From Lentisphaeria bacterium (GTDB lineage Bacteria > Verrucomicrobiota > Lentisphaeria > Oligosphaerales > Oligosphaeraceae), in contig JAKSPB010000024.1 of NCBI GenBank assembly GCA_024405215.1, forward strand, positions 1 through 41,702: DNA of 41,702 nt, read 5' to 3'. The notes beneath the pieces are model-generated. The model was not told the origin of the DNA, did not search any database, and was given only the letters and a program-made list of their open reading frames with translations. This document shows, piece after piece, positions 40,201 to 41,702 of the stretch. The translations under genes and the position numbers were made by a program. Numbering within the stretch: the first letter of the stretch is position 1; each line of letters opens with the position of its first letter.

Positions 40201-41702
40201 TCCTTCTCCTGCCGCCAAATGTCCAGACGAGATTGCGTTGCCGCAGTACACTTTCACCTGCACCAGCGAAGATGCCGCACGCGGCAGCGTCACGTCGCCT
40301 GGGCCAGTCACCTGCGGACAGGAAGTCATCCTCGCCGCTATGCCGAAAGCGGGATGGCGCTTTGCCTGCTGGACGGGCGATGGATTGCTTGCGGATTGTC
40401 TTTCCGAACAGACCACCGCAAAGATTTACGGGAAGGCGAATGTCACCGCGCATTTCATTCCGGACGACCGGAATCTCAAGATCGATGAACGGCACCTGGG
40501 CTTCCGGGATGCGGCGGGCAATCTATGGTTCTATGATAAACCGCTCCAGAAAGTGCCGTATTTTTCGGCAGCTGCTGGATGCACCTTCTTCACCCTGGCA
40601 GACGGCACTGCCTATTTCGACCGCATAGGCCCGCGTGCCTGGAATCAGCGACTGCTTCGTGCGCTTGACGGCACGTTGTGGTTTAACGCCATTTCGGCCA
40701 ATTTTGGCGACGCCGACGGTCTAGGCGGCTACCTGGAACAGACGCAGGCGGCGTGGGGCGGCCCCGGCGGCCTTGCCGTGCGCTATGATTTTGAACAGAC
40801 CAATGCGCAGCTCTGGCGCGAACTTGCCGTCGTGCACGCAAACTACGACTCCTATCCGGAAGCAACAATCCGGTCCAACGAGGAAATTGCCTGCTGTGTG
40901 CCGCAGAAGAGCTTTATGTTGCTTCTGACCTCGAGAGGCCGTGTCCGTTTCATCGGCTTGAACGATTCCGGCCAGTTTGGCGCAGTTGCGCCATATCGTC
41001 TGAAGGAATGCACGGAAATCGCCGGATTGCCGGAGGTATTCACTGTCACGGCAGGGACTGGATTCGCAGCCGCAATCGACTTCTCGGGCGCCCTTTGGAC
41101 CTGGGGGGACAACCGGGTGGGGCAGCTCGGTCGCGGAAAGTCCGGAGGCATTCTGGCTGTTCCCGGGAAGGTCACGGGGCTGCCGTCAAAAGTGGTTGCC
41201 GTCGCCGCAGGCGACAATCATCTGGCTGCCCTCTGCGAGGATGGTTCGCTTCATGTCTGGGGCGATAATTCATCTGGACAGCTCGGCGCCGCAAATGGGC
41301 TTCCGCTGTCCGGCAAACGCGTCACGGCCATTGCCGCAGCTGGCAACCGTACGGCGGCGCTGGCTGAAGATGTCATCTATCTGTGGGGCGACGGCGAGAC
41401 GGCGCCTGTCGCTATTGACAGGATTGACTTTGAGACAGTGCAGTGCCAGATCAAAGTCGATGACCGGGCGGCTGCGTTGCTTTCTGAAGCTGCAGGAAAT
41501 CGCGTGGGCCGAAAGGACATTCCCATTACATTGCAGGCGGATTCGGAAGAAAAAACCGTCTTTCAGTATTGGCTTGTGAATAATGTAAGGCATGAGGGAA
41601 ATTCCCTGACGGTCACCTTGACCGACAAGAGCACCGTCGAGGCAGTCGATCAGCTGACGAAGCCCCTTGTCTCATTTGGAGAACCAAAGATGACGGACTC
41701 GG
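37298..41702 (+). CDS. Giant secreted papain-like protease with FG-GAP, FN3-like, InlB-B-like and RCC1-like domains (3' end missing)
   Basis: Open for 1468 codons to the window edge. An AGGAG precedes the ATG. A signal peptide (MKNRLTVIGVLCLVFLLYAQ) leads into a C1A papain-like domain, residues about 60-310: NQGGMGICGSFA with Cys81, EPHAVTIIGYDD with His255, and VNSWGTNWG with Asn284. Then come at least seven FG-GAP/VCBS Ca-binding repeats, about 475-840 (GDFNGDGRLDVV, VDLDGDGVLDLA, GDINGDGWTDIV, KDFDGDGKPDIV). An FN3-like segment (870-950) and an InlB-B-like repeat (985-1050; GWRFACWTGDG) follow. RCC1-like repeats, about 1200-1370, include WTWGDNRVGQLGRGK and HVWGDNSSGQLG. It is probably exported or surface-attached for protein or polymer degradation; that role is inferred. 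Confidence 0.88.
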   Translation, partial: MKNRLTVIGVLCLVFLLYAQQHSTGVILPSDGDAVAVLSTFRSYSLPVEKAEVQVRSALPASHVNFAHLPVVSNQGGMGICGSFAPTYYLGNYYLSLRDGGGRYNPKMDSAKMVSPLWSVYMFRHGGTGSQPNGGDPVDSIRGLCEQGYLTLAEMPFTGAPPSTYYLPNVATQKKALARRFGGYGVTLSDIATPEGLEKLKAALRNGDIFVAITKPIPLNFDQYPNENAAWGDDARSNNNGVFAWPVEGITREPHAVTIIGYDDTKRYVGKDGQETCGALLAVNSWGTNWGVKYNGEGGYIWIGYESGFLEGTCYSLKPGTGGYAPSLTAIISVETAGQGDTPWIDKFFPRAWLHNLEFTLNGHTLSNPIPANYYLTGLEENPKKAEILVDLSGYDDIDFWQLGTILSFGGQAKLGDVRSVKIQDGNGDLLWQKDTEGFELKPYSGSYPTCKYYLSLFAEQKNALPEIYPHTGSFALGDFNGDGRLDVVAAVRQGKAVANSGCEYQASLFFRQKDGSWKSQDLQLNLEGLSRELLAVDLDGDGVLDLAATDGAKAVFLKNDGKGNFTQSASVNVTEEWNNSPGCFATADFDNDGKPDFALINAENTVVIRQDTPSKYVVYPIGNRLVRPVDLDQNGKSLAVGDINGDGWTDIVAIGRTKEVWQNQAVLYFNRGDMTFAPHVLPLKATEYNAISVADADQDGCDDILCTGVGQLAILMGRPDVAGAFQMPNEAQVSTSVDVAYGGNVAWCDLDMDGRMEAVVAGTTTGVTSSSADPYGEDNIGFPLHDYARNYLKILRWDGTQFVDANMALPGTVGFAGPSLLCVKDFDGDGKPDIVHGGCYGFKSVVFSHQGPNRSVCGMTFLRNEFQGTATAPSAPTALVAKALGKGQARLSWQASTGTRFALRIGTASGKSDVFSPANGSQYKSGIVLNHLPAKKLYWAVRAVDAAGNLSPWSAENNFTPNGTAAVPSPAAKCPDEIALPQYTFTCTSEDAARGSVTSPGPVTCGQEVILAAMPKAGWRFACWTGDGLLADCLSEQTTAKIYGKANVTAHFIPDDRNLKIDERHLGFRDAAGNLWFYDKPLQKVPYFSAAAGCTFFTLADGTAYFDRIGPRAWNQRLLRALDGTLWFNAISANFGDADGLGGYLEQTQAAWGGPGGLAVRYDFEQTNAQLWRELAVVHANYDSYPEATIRSNEEIACCVPQKSFMLLLTSRGRVRFIGLNDSGQFGAVAPYRLKECTEIAGLPEVFTVTAGTGFAAAIDFSGALWTWGDNRVGQLGRGKSGGILAVPGKVTGLPSKVVAVAAGDNHLAALCEDGSLHVWGDNSSGQLGAANGLPLSGKRVTAIAAAGNRTAALAEDVIYLWGDGETAPVAIDRIDFETVQCQIKVDDRAAALLSEAAGNRVGRKDIPITLQADSEEKTVFQYWLVNNVRHEGNSLTVTLTDKSTVEAVDQLTKPLVSFGEPKMTDS

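Overview
The window comes from a Gram-negative bacterium with moderately high GC. An lpxA gene implies lipid A and an outer membrane. Together with a eukaryotic-type HisA, a ThrRS without a TGS domain, and a giant secreted papain/FG-GAP/RCC1 protein, this suits the PVC superphylum (for example Lentisphaerota or relatives). That placement is inference; no 16S rRNA gene is present. No tRNA, rRNA, CRISPR array, prophage or transposase gene was seen.

Layout. From the left edge to about 22.7 kb every gene runs leftward in compact housekeeping operons. In transcription order they are: an HD phosphohydrolase and an FtsW-type SEDS protein; a Gln-rich secreted protein; rpsD and rplU; tyrS, lpxA and an amidohydrolase; hisB, thrS, infC, rpmI and rplT, ending in a strong terminator; then gltA, an esterase, a eukaryotic-type hisA, a PflX-like radical SAM gene, purE, two membrane/secreted unknowns, a RecO-like gene, a membrane metallophosphoesterase, cysS and a small HD protein. 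hisB is split by one in-frame TAA although both halves are otherwise intact.

At 22.7-25.1 kb a rightward 521-codon gene with an internal HPr-like domain sits alone among repeats. rnc and efp diverge from each other at 25.8 kb. Rightward from there come two half-size chromate transporter genes, a repeat-filled gap, a YihY-family membrane protein, a ZnuABC-like metal importer and an M24 peptidase joined by ATGA overlaps, then a leftward ddl plus TRL-like lipoprotein pair, a ClC channel, and the 5' 4.4 kb of a multidomain secreted cysteine protease that runs off the right edge.

Repeats. Three short repeat families not tied to any gene recur in the gaps: a 160-190 bp element with inverted ends (19.95 and 24.9 kb), an approximately 80 bp palindromic repeat (0.74, 24.8 and 36.9 kb), and a CTAGT-RGTCTG palindrome that supplies the stop codons of two unrelated genes (19.27 and 24.56 kb). 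They concentrate around the HPr-domain gene. A heptamer array lies at the left edge and a large imperfect inverted repeat at 27.8-28.1 kb.

Most housekeeping calls rest on recognisable motifs. The unknowns, promoters and repeat boundaries are by eye only.
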